Positions 15,026-23,095 of a DNA stretch of 45,520 bases are shown in pieces. The notes below the pieces were generated by a model. The model was not told the DNA's origin. It did no database searches and saw only the letters and a program-made list of their open reading frames with translations. The position numbers and the translations under genes were made by a program. The stretch's first letter is position 1. The number at the start of each line of letters is the position of its first letter. Origin of the DNA: Lysobacteraceae bacterium (lineage in GTDB: Bacteria; Pseudomonadota; Gammaproteobacteria; Xanthomonadales; Rhodanobacteraceae); contig JAGWNA010000020.1 in the NCBI GenBank assembly GCA_028871555.1, positions 1 to 45,520 on the forward strand. Reading direction: 5' to 3'.

Positions 15026-15175
15026 CGGCGGATCCCGGCGCAGTCCGGCTTGCTGCTGTACGCAGGCGTATGCTCCAATGAACCTACCGCACGCATGGCG
15101 GATCTATGGGCTTTGTCGCCATCCTGAAGCCATCGATCGACCATCGGTCACCTCCAAAAGACAGGGAACCCACGC

Positions 15176-16858
15176 ATGAGCAATGAACGTCCATGGCTCG
15201 ATCATTATCCGGCAGGCGTGCCTGCGCAGATCGATGCCAGCGAATATGCTTCGGTACCGGCAGTATTGGAAGAGGCATTCGGACGTTTTCGCGACCGGCC
15301 GGCGTTTGCCAGTTTCGGCCACCAGCTCAGCTACGGGCAGGTCGACGAGATGAGCCGCCAGTTCGCCGGCTATCTCACCGGCGTGCTCGGGCTCGGCAAG
15401 GGCGATCGCATCGCGATCATGATGCCGAACGTGCTGCAGTATCCGATTGCCCTGTTCGGCGCGCTGCGCGCCGGGCTGGTGGTGGTCAATACCAATCCCA
15501 TGTACACCGCGCGGGAACTGCAGCACCAGCTGGAGGACGCCGGCGCCAAGGCGATCGTGGTGCTGGACAACTTCGCCGAAACCCTGCAGCAAATCGTTGC
15601 CGACACCCAGGTTCGGCACATCGTGACGACCGGTATCGGCGACTTGCTGGGCTTCGCCAAGGGAGCGCTGATCAACTTCGCGATCAGGCATGTCAAGAAG
15701 ATGGTGCCTGATTACCACCTGCCGCAGGCCGTGCGCTTCCGCGACGCTCTCGCGCGCGGCGCGGCGCATCCGTTGCCGTCGGTGACACTGGACCACGGCG
15801 ATATCGCGTTCCTGCAATACACCGGCGGCACCACCGGGGTGGCCAAGGGAGCGATGCTGTCCCACGGCAACATGATTGCCAACATGCTGCAGGCCAGCGC
15901 GTGGATCGGCGCCAACGCCAGGCCGGGCGAAGAAGTGATCATCACCGCATTGCCGCTTTACCACATCTTTTCGCTGACCGCGAACGGCCTGGTATTCATG
16001 CGCCTGGGCGGCCTGAACTGGCTGATCACGAATCCGCGCGACATGCCTGCCTTTGTCAAGGAACTCAAGCAATCCGGATTCACCGCCCTGACCGGCGTGA
16101 ACACGCTGTTCAACGGACTGCTCAACACGCCGGGGTTTGCCGAGCTGGATTTCTCGCGGCTGCACCTGACCCTTGGCGGCGGCATGGCGGTCCAGCGCGC
16201 CGTGGCCGAGCGCTGGAAAAAAGTCACCGGCTGCACCCTGGCCGAAGCCTATGGCCTGACCGAAACCTCCCCCGCCGTATGCATCAACCCGCTGGACCTT
16301 CGCCAGTACAACGGCTCGATCGGCCTGCCGGTGCCATCCACCGACGTGGCGATCTGGTCGGAAGATGGGCAGCCGCTGCCGATGGGCGAGGCGGGTGAAT
16401 TGATGGTGCGCGGTCCGCAGGTCATGCGGGGCTACTGGCAGCGGCCCGACGAGACCGCACGGGTGCTGGACGCCAATGGCTGGCTGCACACCGGCGACAT
16501 CGCACGGATGGACGAGGCCGGCTACTTCTATATCGTCGACCGCAAGAAGGACATGATCCTGGTATCCGGCTTCAATGTTTATCCGAACGAAGTCGAGGAC
16601 GCGGTGATGGAGCACCCCGGCATACTCGAAGTAGCTGCGGTCGGTGTGCCGGACGAGCATTCCGGCGAAATCGTCAAACTCTACGTGGTGCGCAAGGATC
16701 CGAACCTCGGCGAGGATGAGGTCCGGCAGTTCTGCCGCGAGAGGCTGACCGGTTACAAGCGCCCCAAACTGATCGAGTTCCGCGACGAATTGCCCAAAAG
16801 CAACGTCGGCAAGATTCTGCGCCGGGAACTTCGTGACGAAAAAAAATCACCGGCTTGA
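15176..16858 (+). CDS. fadD: Long-chain fatty acid-CoA ligase (FadD-type)
   Basis: This 560-residue AMP-forming acyl-CoA synthetase activates fatty acids to acyl-CoA through an acyl-adenylate. The P-loop motif [14 protein letters not shown] starts at Y215. The A5 motif YGLTETSP begins at Y359. The hinge and adenosine-binding segment is [21 protein letters not shown] followed by [15 protein letters not shown], and the catalytic lysine near the C-terminus is K546 in [10 protein letters not shown]. The length matches E. coli FadD (561). The chosen ATG gives the typical start [16 protein letters not shown]. It is monocistronic between a divergent lipoprotein gene and a convergent PilZ gene. Xanthomonas RpfB belongs to the same family, but its partner rpfF is not present here, so the general FadD label is preferred. 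Confidence 0.95.
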   Translation: MSNERPWLDHYPAGVPAQIDASEYASVPAVLEEAFGRFRDRPAFASFGHQLSYGQVDEMSRQFAGYLTGVLGLGKGDRIAIMMPNVLQYPIALFGALRAGLVVVNTNPMYTARELQHQLEDAGAKAIVVLDNFAETLQQIVADTQVRHIVTTGIGDLLGFAKGALINFAIRHVKKMVPDYHLPQAVRFRDALARGAAHPLPSVTLDHGDIAFLQYTGGTTGVAKGAMLSHGNMIANMLQASAWIGANARPGEEVIITALPLYHIFSLTANGLVFMRLGGLNWLITNPRDMPAFVKELKQSGFTALTGVNTLFNGLLNTPGFAELDFSRLHLTLGGGMAVQRAVAERWKKVTGCTLAEAYGLTETSPAVCINPLDLRQYNGSIGLPVPSTDVAIWSEDGQPLPMGEAGELMVRGPQVMRGYWQRPDETARVLDANGWLHTGDIARMDEAGYFYIVDRKKDMILVSGFNVYPNEVEDAVMEHPGILEVAAVGVPDEHSGEIVKLYVVRKDPNLGEDEVRQFCRERLTGYKRPKLIEFRDELPKSNVGKILRRELRDEKKSPA

Positions 16859-16911
16859 TTCGCCCCCCCCGTGCCGGCATTGCGGAAGCCGTCAGGCAGA
16901 GGCGAGGATTT

Positions 16912-17283
16912 TCAGTTGTCCTTCCAGAATTCGAGGATATCGGCATAGCCACCAAGCAGGTTCCACAGCGGAACCTGCTTGTCTTCGGGAATGCGGCTGT
17001 AGCTGAAGCCGACGTGGTGATCGGAAATGCGCGCGACCACAGCCTCCAGATGGATATGCAGGTTGTTGCCGAAGATCATGTCGAGCACCCAGCTTTGCCC
17101 CACGTCGCCGGACCAGCCCAACGGACGCCGCAGCAACGCGCCGGTGGCAGAAATATCCACCAGTTCGGTCGGGTGCGATTCGCCGCTGCGGCTCATCAGA
17201 ACCGTCGTCTCGATTTGCATACGCGCAGGACGCAGCCGTTCGACTCCATTGCCTGCTTGTGCTTTTCTTTCGATCATCGCCAT
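16912..17283 (-). CDS. PilZ-domain protein (c-di-GMP binding fold, incomplete motif)
   Basis: This short protein of 123 residues (135 if a GTG at 17319 is used) is a single PilZ-like domain. The second c-di-GMP motif, D-x-S-x-x-G, is clear in VDISATGALLRRP. The first motif, R-x-x-x-R, is not exact: the basic stretch upstream reads VERLRPARMQIE, with Arg residues at other spacings. The rest, VLDMIFGNNLHIHLEAVVAR and HHVGFSY, matches the barrel strands of PilZ. I chose the ATG at 17283, which has GGGGCGGGG upstream; a further ATG lies at 17277. It stands alone and is convergent with fadD. PilZ proteins act as effectors of motility, adhesion or polysaccharide synthesis; a target cannot be named here. 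Confidence 0.78.
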   Translation of the reverse strand: MAMIERKAQAGNGVERLRPARMQIETTVLMSRSGESHPTELVDISATGALLRRPLGWSGDVGQSWVLDMIFGNNLHIHLEAVVARISDHHVGFSYSRIPEDKQVPLWNLLGGYADILEFWKDN

Positions 17284-18434
17284 AGCCCCGCCCCGTTGCG
17301 CATGCACCCTCGGATTCACAAGGGCGCTTGTTGCCTTCGTATCGTTCGACGCCAGCTGAAGGTGGCACCCGGAAAACCCGGCTTCATTCAGCAGACCTCC
17401 CTATCCACAAACCGGTTCACTCGAACCACCCGCTTTGACCTGATGGCGCTCGCCGCGAGTGGCAAGCAAACGACGTGCCAGCGACCGGAATCCGTCGCAC
17501 GCAGGTGCCGCTTGTGATTGCGCGCCATGCAATGCAACGGACACCGGCGCAGGTTTCGGCATCATCGCAAACCCGCCCCACAACGTCACTATCCAGCCTT
17601 GGGCCAGCACGGGTGTCGGCACTGCCGGGCCAATACGGACAACGTGTTGCAGGAATGCGCTCCGCTCGCCAGCAACGGGACTCAGGGCATCTTCCTGCAT
17701 CTCCCGGAGAAACATCCCTGCCGGATCGCTCACACCGGAATCAACCCCTGGGCGGGATCCGGTCCCGCGGCATGCCGTGCGACACCGACCCGCATTCCGA
17801 CCTCGCCATGCCCCGTAGAGACACAATGGGTCACATGTCGCCAATCCATTGAAGAACTCCCTGCACTGCCACGTCACGCAGCGCCTGCGCGCATGGTATC
17901 CACAGTTGGCGCCGGCCGCCCTCGCTTGAGTCACATCGTGCGCGACAGGCCCGAACCGGATCACGGCGACGACATCAGCCGGCACCGGAACAATCCTGGA
18001 TCGAAAGCTAGACTTGTCGCGAGCCAGCCGTTACTCTTGGCCGAAGCGCAGCTCCGCGAAATCTGATTGTCGGTCACTTCCGACGGCCGGTGGCGCCCGC
18101 TTGATGCTCTCGAACCGACCAATTGATACAGTCAAGGTCGCCGACAAATCCGACCTGACACGCGTCCCGCCGTGGCTGACAACCCGGAACAGGGCGCTCA
18201 TTGGCCGCTGACGGCCTGCCTGACCGAACCACGACCGGGGGATTCATCCTGCCCGTGGCGACGATGGCATCCGGGGCGCCTCGGTTGAACATGTGAAAAG
18301 CTGTACCTTGGGAACGCGGACTTCACTGCCCCGTTCCAAGCGCGGACATTCCCGGACTCGTGCCGATGGTGGAATGGTTCCGATGGTGTTGAACGCACTG
18401 CCTGCCGCTGAACGCGGCCCAACGACATGCATTG
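17284..18434. other. About 1.15 kb without a convincing gene
   Basis: No open frame in this stretch shows a recognisable domain, a credible ribosome site or a start close to its neighbours. The longest (17401-17985 minus, 194 codons; 17518-18066 plus, 182 codons) overlap each other and read as Arg/Pro/Ala/Cys-rich sequence of the kind given by non-coding GC-rich DNA. I see no tRNA cloverleaf, no transposase remnant and no long repeats. It must contain the promoters of the PilZ gene (minus) and of scpA (plus). It may be decayed coding sequence or hold an unrecognised small RNA. Confidence 0.55.
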
Positions 18435-19370
18435 ATGAGCACTGAGCCAGTCGACGAGCCACAGAGCCCGGTCGCCGCACCGCAGGATGCGTTTGCGTCG
18501 GTACCTCAACAGCAGGAAATGCCGCTGGCCATCGTGCGCGGCCAGCCGATGCTGCAGATGCCGCAGGATCTGTATATCCCGCCGGACGCGCTCGAGGTCA
18601 TTCTGGAGGCATTCGAGGGACCGCTCGACCTGTTGCTGTACCTGATCCGCCGACAGAATCTGGACATTCTCGATATCCCGGTTGCCGAGATCACCCGGCA
18701 ATACATGGCCTACATCGAACTCATGCGCGATGTGATGAGGCTGGAGCTGGCGGCCGAATACCTGCTGATGGCCGCGATCCTGGCCGAAATCAAGTCACGG
18801 CTGCTGCTGCCGCGACCACCTGCCGAAGAAGGACTGGAGGACGATCCGCGCGCCGAGCTGGTCAGACGCCTGCAGGAATACGAACGGTTCAAGCGGGCGG
18901 CGGAGGACATCGAAGCCCTGCCCCGGATGGAACGCGACACCGTGGCCGTGCATGCCCAGGTGCACGAGCGCAACGTGATCAAGTTGCCGCCGCCCCTGGA
19001 ACTGCCCGAATTGCTGCTGGCGCTCCGGGACGTGATGCATCGGGCTGAATTGTTCGGGCATCACGCGATCAAGCGCGAGGCGCTGAGCGTGCGCCAACGC
19101 ATGGGCGAGTTGCTGAGTCGACTGGACAATGGCGGTTTTCACCGGTTCGAGAGCCTGTTCGACATCAGCGAAGGCCGCGCGGGCATCGTGGTGACGTTCC
19201 TGGCCATGCTGGAGCTGGCCAAGGAAATGCTGGTGGAGATTGTCCAGGAACAACCATTGGCGCCGATTTATCTGAAAGCGAAAGCCAGCCATCCCGAAGC
19301 CTCGACCGAAGCGGCGATGGACGATGTACAGGCGGGCGGGTCGACACGGACCGGGGCGACCGCCCAATGA
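18435..19370 (+). CDS. scpA: Segregation and condensation protein A
   Basis: This 311-residue kleisin subunit links SMC (or MukB-like) ATPase heads in the bacterial condensin complex and acts in chromosome compaction and segregation. The N-terminal kleisin motif is FEGPLDLLLYLIRRQNLDIL followed by IPVAEITRQYMAYIE; the helical AAEYLLMAAILAEIKSRLLLP segment is typical. The C-terminal winged-helix part contains FLAMLELAKEMLVEIVQ. It has about 45 extra residues at the N-terminus and an Ala/Thr-rich tail compared with short ScpA proteins. An in-frame TTG precedes the ATG at 18435, which I chose. scpB follows after 36 bases in the same direction. Confidence 0.95.
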   Translation: MSTEPVDEPQSPVAAPQDAFASVPQQQEMPLAIVRGQPMLQMPQDLYIPPDALEVILEAFEGPLDLLLYLIRRQNLDILDIPVAEITRQYMAYIELMRDVMRLELAAEYLLMAAILAEIKSRLLLPRPPAEEGLEDDPRAELVRRLQEYERFKRAAEDIEALPRMERDTVAVHAQVHERNVIKLPPPLELPELLLALRDVMHRAELFGHHAIKREALSVRQRMGELLSRLDNGGFHRFESLFDISEGRAGIVVTFLAMLELAKEMLVEIVQEQPLAPIYLKAKASHPEASTEAAMDDVQAGGSTRTGATAQ

Positions 19371-19406
19371 AACGACAACCATTGAATCAGCATCCGACCT
19401 GAAGCC

Positions 19407-20270
19407 ATGCAGATCGAGCAACTCAAACCCGTCATCGAGGCAGCCTTGCTGGCTTCCACCCAGCCGCTGACCGCCCACCAACTGGGTGACCTGTTCGACG
19501 AAGCCGACGACGTCGGTCACGAGCAGATCGCCAGAGCGCTGGCGACACTGGCCGACGACTGCGCCGGCCGTGGCATCGAACTCAAGGAAGTGGCCTCCGG
19601 CTTTCGCTACCAGGTGCGTCAGGAAGTGCACCCGTGGATCTCGCGGATGTGGACCGAGAAGCCCAGCCGCTATTCGAGGGCGCTGCTTGAAACACTGGCG
19701 CTGATCGCCTATCGCCAACCGATCACCCGCCCGGAAATCGAACAGATCCGTGGCGTGGTGGTGTCGTCCAGCATCATCAAGACGCTGGAAGAGCGCGAGT
19801 GGATCCGGGTGGTCGGTTATCGCGACGTGCCGGGCAAGCCGGCCCTGTTCGGCACCACCCGGGCCTTTCTCGACTACTTCAACCTGAAATCGCTGGACCA
19901 GCTGCCTGCGCTGTCGGACATCCGGGACATGGAAGATCCGCAATTGCGCTTCGACCAGACACCCCTGCCCGCCCGCATCGTGCGCGACCTGCCGATTGAT
20001 CCCGATGAAGCGGTCGCGGCAGACGCCGTGCCCGCATCCGGATCCGCGGACAGCGAAACGATCCTCCCGCCCCACGGGTTCGCCGTCGCCGCGAATACCG
20101 GAGTCGGTACCGGGCTCGCGATCGACGCCGATGCAATGATCACTTCAACCCGATCCGACGAGAACGGCGCCGAGCCGGTTCCGCCTGCCGCGATCCCGAC
20201 TTCCGCCACTGCCGACGAGGCAGCGACCCCCGCGGATGCCGTACCTGGCACCGCCCAGCAAGATACCTGA
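19407..20270 (+). CDS. scpB: Segregation and condensation protein B, with extended tail
   Basis: This 287-residue winged-helix dimer binds ScpA in the SMC-ScpAB condensin. The two winged helices cover roughly residues 1-175: IEAALLASTQPLTAHQLGDLF, then ALLETLALIAYRQPITRPEIEQIRGV and YRDVPGKPALFGTTRAFLDYF, which are family hallmarks. From about residue 195 a disordered tail of roughly 90 residues rich in Ala, Pro, Asp and Thr follows. It lies between scpA (36 bp) and rluB (12 bp), a frequent order in gammaproteobacteria, and is probably co-transcribed with both. Confidence 0.95.
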   Translation: MQIEQLKPVIEAALLASTQPLTAHQLGDLFDEADDVGHEQIARALATLADDCAGRGIELKEVASGFRYQVRQEVHPWISRMWTEKPSRYSRALLETLALIAYRQPITRPEIEQIRGVVVSSSIIKTLEEREWIRVVGYRDVPGKPALFGTTRAFLDYFNLKSLDQLPALSDIRDMEDPQLRFDQTPLPARIVRDLPIDPDEAVAADAVPASGSADSETILPPHGFAVAANTGVGTGLAIDADAMITSTRSDENGAEPVPPAAIPTSATADEAATPADAVPGTAQQDT

Positions 20271-20282
20271 GGAGTACCGCGC

Positions 20283-21770
20283 ATGACTGCGCCGCAAAAA
20301 ACCGTTTTATCCCTGAAGCGCGAACCACGCGGTTCTTCCAATGCTCCCGCACTGGAAGAACGCCTGCACAAGGTGCTGGCCAATGCCGGCCTCGGCTCGC
20401 GCCGCATGCTCGAACAGCGGATCGTGTCCGGTGAAGTCGAACTCAACGGCAAACGCGCCGAGATCGGCAACAGCGTGCATGCAGGCGATCGCGTGACGCT
20501 GGACGGCAAGCAGTTCATCGTCGCCACCGACAGCCGGGACGATACCGAGGTGCTGGTCTACCACAAGCCCGAGGGGGTGTTGACCACCCGTGACGATCCG
20601 GATGGTCGTCCCACCGTGTTCGAACAGCTGCCGCGCCTGAAAGGCGCACGCTGGGTCGCCGTGGGTCGACTCGACATCAATACCACCGGCCTGCTGCTGC
20701 TCACCACCGACGGCGAGTTGGCCAATGGGCTGATGCATCCGAAGAGTGGGCTGGAGCGGGAGTACCTGTGTCGCGTGCATGGTGAGGTGCCCGACGAAAT
20801 CATCGAGAAACTGAAGGCCGGTGTGGAACTGGAAGACGGCCCGGCACGCTTCGACGAGATTGCCGTGATCAGCCGCGGCGGCAGCCACAGCTGGTTCCGC
20901 GTAGTGATTCGCGAGGGCCGCAACCGTGAAGTACGCCGGCTGTGGGATTCGCAGGGTTTTCTGGTCAGCCGTCTGAAACGCATCCGTTACGGCCAGATCG
21001 AACTGCCGCGCAACCTGCGCCGCGGCGAATGCGAGTCGCTCGACGCGGAAGCGGTCAAGCAGCTGCGCCAGACCACCGGCTTGGGCATGCCGCAGCCGGT
21101 GCTGACGCTGAGCCCGGTACTGCATCAGCGCCGCACCAACCGCAACGTCACCGAATATCGCCCCGAAAGCAGCAGCAGCGCCTGGACCGGCGGTCAGGAC
21201 GAAGCCCGCGAACTGCGCGCCTATGACCGCATCCGGGACGAACCGACGCGCGGCCGCAAACCGCCGCGTCGTCCCGGCACGGAAGTCAACGGCAACCTCG
21301 CGCGCCCCGAGCGCGGGGCCGGCGGCGGTCCGCGAGGCGGCGGCAGAGGGCGGCGCGTGGCGCCCGGTCAGGAGCTGCCGTCCGTGCGCACCTGGTTCGC
21401 CGGCGAGAGCCGCGACGGCAGTGGCCACTCCGGCGGCACCGCAGGCGGCAGACCGCGCAGGGCACGTGCAGCGGGCGGCGCCGGCAACCCTCATGGCGGC
21501 TTCGGCGGTGAGTCGCGCGGCAACGCCGGCAGCGGCAACCGCATGCCTGGCGCACGTCCTGCTCACGGTGCTCGCCCGCACGCACATGGCAATAAGGCAT
21601 CCGGAAGCGGGCGCCCGCAGGGCCAGGGGGGCAATCGGCCACAGGGTACCGGCCGGTCGCCGGGCCAGGGTGGCAATCGTTCGCCGGGTGGCCCACGGCC
21701 GCACGGTCACGGCGGACCTGCCGGTGCCCGCCCGCCAGGCCGCGGCGGCAATCGTTCCGGCAACCGCTGA
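20283..21770 (+). CDS. rluB: 23S rRNA pseudouridine synthase B with long Gly/Arg-rich tail
   Basis: This 495-residue pseudouridine synthase of the RsuA/RluB/E/F family is expected to modify U2605 of 23S rRNA. The S4 RNA-binding domain is at about 25-85 (LEERLHKVLANAGLGSRR). The catalytic motif GRLDINTTGLLLLTTDGELAN has nucleophile D131; VIREGRNREVRRLWDSQGF is the conserved C-terminal catalytic block. After about residue 275 the protein continues for more than 200 residues as low-complexity sequence rich in Gly, Arg, Pro, Asn and His with repeated QGGNR/RGGNR-type units. This is about 1.7 times the length of compact family members. Such tails usually bind RNA non-specifically; that role here is inferred. 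Confidence 0.94.
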   Translation: MTAPQKTVLSLKREPRGSSNAPALEERLHKVLANAGLGSRRMLEQRIVSGEVELNGKRAEIGNSVHAGDRVTLDGKQFIVATDSRDDTEVLVYHKPEGVLTTRDDPDGRPTVFEQLPRLKGARWVAVGRLDINTTGLLLLTTDGELANGLMHPKSGLEREYLCRVHGEVPDEIIEKLKAGVELEDGPARFDEIAVISRGGSHSWFRVVIREGRNREVRRLWDSQGFLVSRLKRIRYGQIELPRNLRRGECESLDAEAVKQLRQTTGLGMPQPVLTLSPVLHQRRTNRNVTEYRPESSSSAWTGGQDEARELRAYDRIRDEPTRGRKPPRRPGTEVNGNLARPERGAGGGPRGGGRGRRVAPGQELPSVRTWFAGESRDGSGHSGGTAGGRPRRARAAGGAGNPHGGFGGESRGNAGSGNRMPGARPAHGARPHAHGNKASGSGRPQGQGGNRPQGTGRSPGQGGNRSPGGPRPHGHGGPAGARPPGRGGNRSGNR

Positions 21771-21794
21771 GCCTTGAAACCGGAGTGACCGCCG

Positions 21795-22139
21795 ATGGTG
21801 CGCATCTATCACAACCCGCGCTGTTCCAAATCGCGCGCCACGCTGGCACTGCTGGAAGGGCGCGGTGGTGCAACCGAGGTGATCGACTACCTTCAGACCC
21901 CGCCCAGCGCCGCCGAGCTGGCCGGGTTGTTGCAGCAGTTGGGCATGCCGGCGCGCGGGTTGCTGCGTACCGGCGAAGCGGAATATCGAACGCTGGGTCT
22001 GGACGACCCCACGCTGGACGACGCAGCGCTGATTGCCGCGATGGCGGCATATCCGAAACTGATCGAGCGGCCCATCGTGGTGGCCAACGGCAAGGCGGCG
22101 ATCGGTCGCCCTCCCGAAGCGGTGCTGGCGATACTCTGA
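21795..22139 (+). CDS. arsC: ArsC-family reductase (YfgD-like)
   Basis: This 114-residue thioredoxin-fold protein belongs to the glutaredoxin-linked arsenate reductase family. The active-site loop HNPRCSKSR has Cys10. The conserved ERPIVVANGKAAIGRPPEAV near the C-terminus carries Arg92 and Arg105, which correspond to the substrate-binding arginines of ArsC. The wording of both motifs resembles E. coli YfgD more than plasmid R773 ArsC. It starts 24 bases after rluB and is likely co-transcribed. No arsB, acr3, arsR or arsH is nearby, so arsenate resistance is not supported by context, and a general redox role is as likely. Confidence 0.88.
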   Translation: MVRIYHNPRCSKSRATLALLEGRGGATEVIDYLQTPPSAAELAGLLQQLGMPARGLLRTGEAEYRTLGLDDPTLDDAALIAAMAAYPKLIERPIVVANGKAAIGRPPEAVLAIL

Positions 22140-22162
22140 CTCGCCGGGCCGGAAAACACCCC

Positions 22163-22239
22163 GTAGGAGCGTACCCTGTGCGCGAATGCTCTTTGCCGCT
22201 GCCCGGATAAAAGCATTCGCGCACAGGGTGCGCTCCTAC
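22163..22239. repeat. Palindromic intergenic repeat, 28-bp arms (GTAGGAGC family)
   Basis: The arms 22163-22190 and 22212-22239 are reverse complements at 27 of 28 positions, starting with GTAGGAGC and ending in GAATGCT, with a 21-base loop. The sequence type (GTAGGAGCGCACCCTGTGCG) is a repeated intergenic element known from Xanthomonadales and pseudomonads. It lies between the convergent arsC-like and amidase genes, where it can act as a bidirectional terminator or RNA stabiliser. It is the paired (BIME-like) form of a REP element. Confidence 0.85.
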
Positions 22240-22264
22240 TGCAACGGCTCACCGCGAGCGGTGG

Positions 22265-23095
22265 TCAGCCCGGATCGAGCGAAAACGCATCGGCGTCCAT
22301 CCATGCCGGAAAGCGTTCGCGATGCGCCAGCAGCGGAGCCGGGTCGAGCACGACCGTCGCCACCTGCTCCTGCGCGCCAAGTTCCAGCAGCGGCTCTCCG
22401 ACCGGATCGATCACCGCGCTGTCGCCGGCATAGGGGATGTCGTTGCCGTCCATGCCCACCCGGTTCACCCCGACCACATAGCTGAGGTTTTCGATTGCGC
22501 GCGCGCGCAGCAGCGTGCGCCAAGGCTGCCGGCGCGGCGCCGGCCAGTTCGCCACGAACAGCGCCAGGTCGTAATCCATGCCGCCGTGGGCCGATGCCAG
22601 CCGACGATTGCGCAGCCACACCGGAAAGCGCAGGTCGTAGCAGACCTGCGGCAGGATCCGCCAACCCTTCAGCTCGACGATCAGGCGTTCGCTGCCGCCG
22701 CCATAGCGGGTATGTTCGCCCGCCATGCGGAACAGATGGCGCTTGTCGTATTGCGCATGGCTGCCGTCCGGCCGGGCCCACAGCAGCCGGTTGTAGACGG
22801 TGGCGTTCTCGCCAATGGCGAGGCTGCCGCAGATCACCGCGCCGACCTCGATCGCCAGCGCCCGCAACCATGCCACGCCCTCGCCGTCCATCGCCTCGGC
22901 ACTGGCGCGGGTATCGTTGCTGAAGCCGGACAGGAACGTTTCCGGCAGCACGATCAGATCGCTGCCCGTTGCCTGCCGTATCAGCGCCCCGTAGTAGTCG
23001 CGATTGGCCGGCGCGTCATGCCAGCGGGTCGCGCCCTGCACCAGCGCAACCTTCAGAGCGCCCATCGGCGGAGCTGTCTTGTTCAGAGCCGGCAT
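22265..23095 (-). CDS. Omega-amidase, carbon-nitrogen hydrolase (YafV/Nit2-type)
   Basis: This 276-residue nitrilase-superfamily enzyme has the catalytic triad E52 (VLPETFLSGF), K118 (YDKRHLF) and C152 (QVCYDLRFP). QVCYDLRFP and the length match YafV/Nit2 omega-amidases, which hydrolyse alpha-ketoglutaramate or the keto-acid amide left after glutamine-dependent transamination. I chose the ATG at 23095 because GGAG lies upstream of it; that makes the gene overlap the preceding aminotransferase by 13 bp. An ATG at 23065 is the alternative. The two genes form a glutamine transaminase-omega-amidase pair, which makes the transamination irreversible and helps in methionine salvage. The gene is convergent with arsC. 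Confidence 0.92.
   Translation of the reverse strand: MPALNKTAPPMGALKVALVQGATRWHDAPANRDYYGALIRQATGSDLIVLPETFLSGFSNDTRASAEAMDGEGVAWLRALAIEVGAVICGSLAIGENATVYNRLLWARPDGSHAQYDKRHLFRMAGEHTRYGGGSERLIVELKGWRILPQVCYDLRFPVWLRNRRLASAHGGMDYDLALFVANWPAPRRQPWRTLLRARAIENLSYVVGVNRVGMDGNDIPYAGDSAVIDPVGEPLLELGAQEQVATVVLDPAPLLAHRERFPAWMDADAFSLDPG

Noticed and set aside
15176..16858. Calling the acyl-CoA ligase rpfB and the aconitase rpfA, that is, a DSF quorum-sensing locus
   Set aside because: rpfF, rpfC and rpfG are all missing here; the family resemblance alone does not support a signalling locus.
17401..17985. Possible 194-residue gene on the minus strand in the long gap
   Set aside because: No ribosome site, no domain, Arg/Cys-rich sequence and overlap with equally long frames on the other strand; kept as unassigned DNA.
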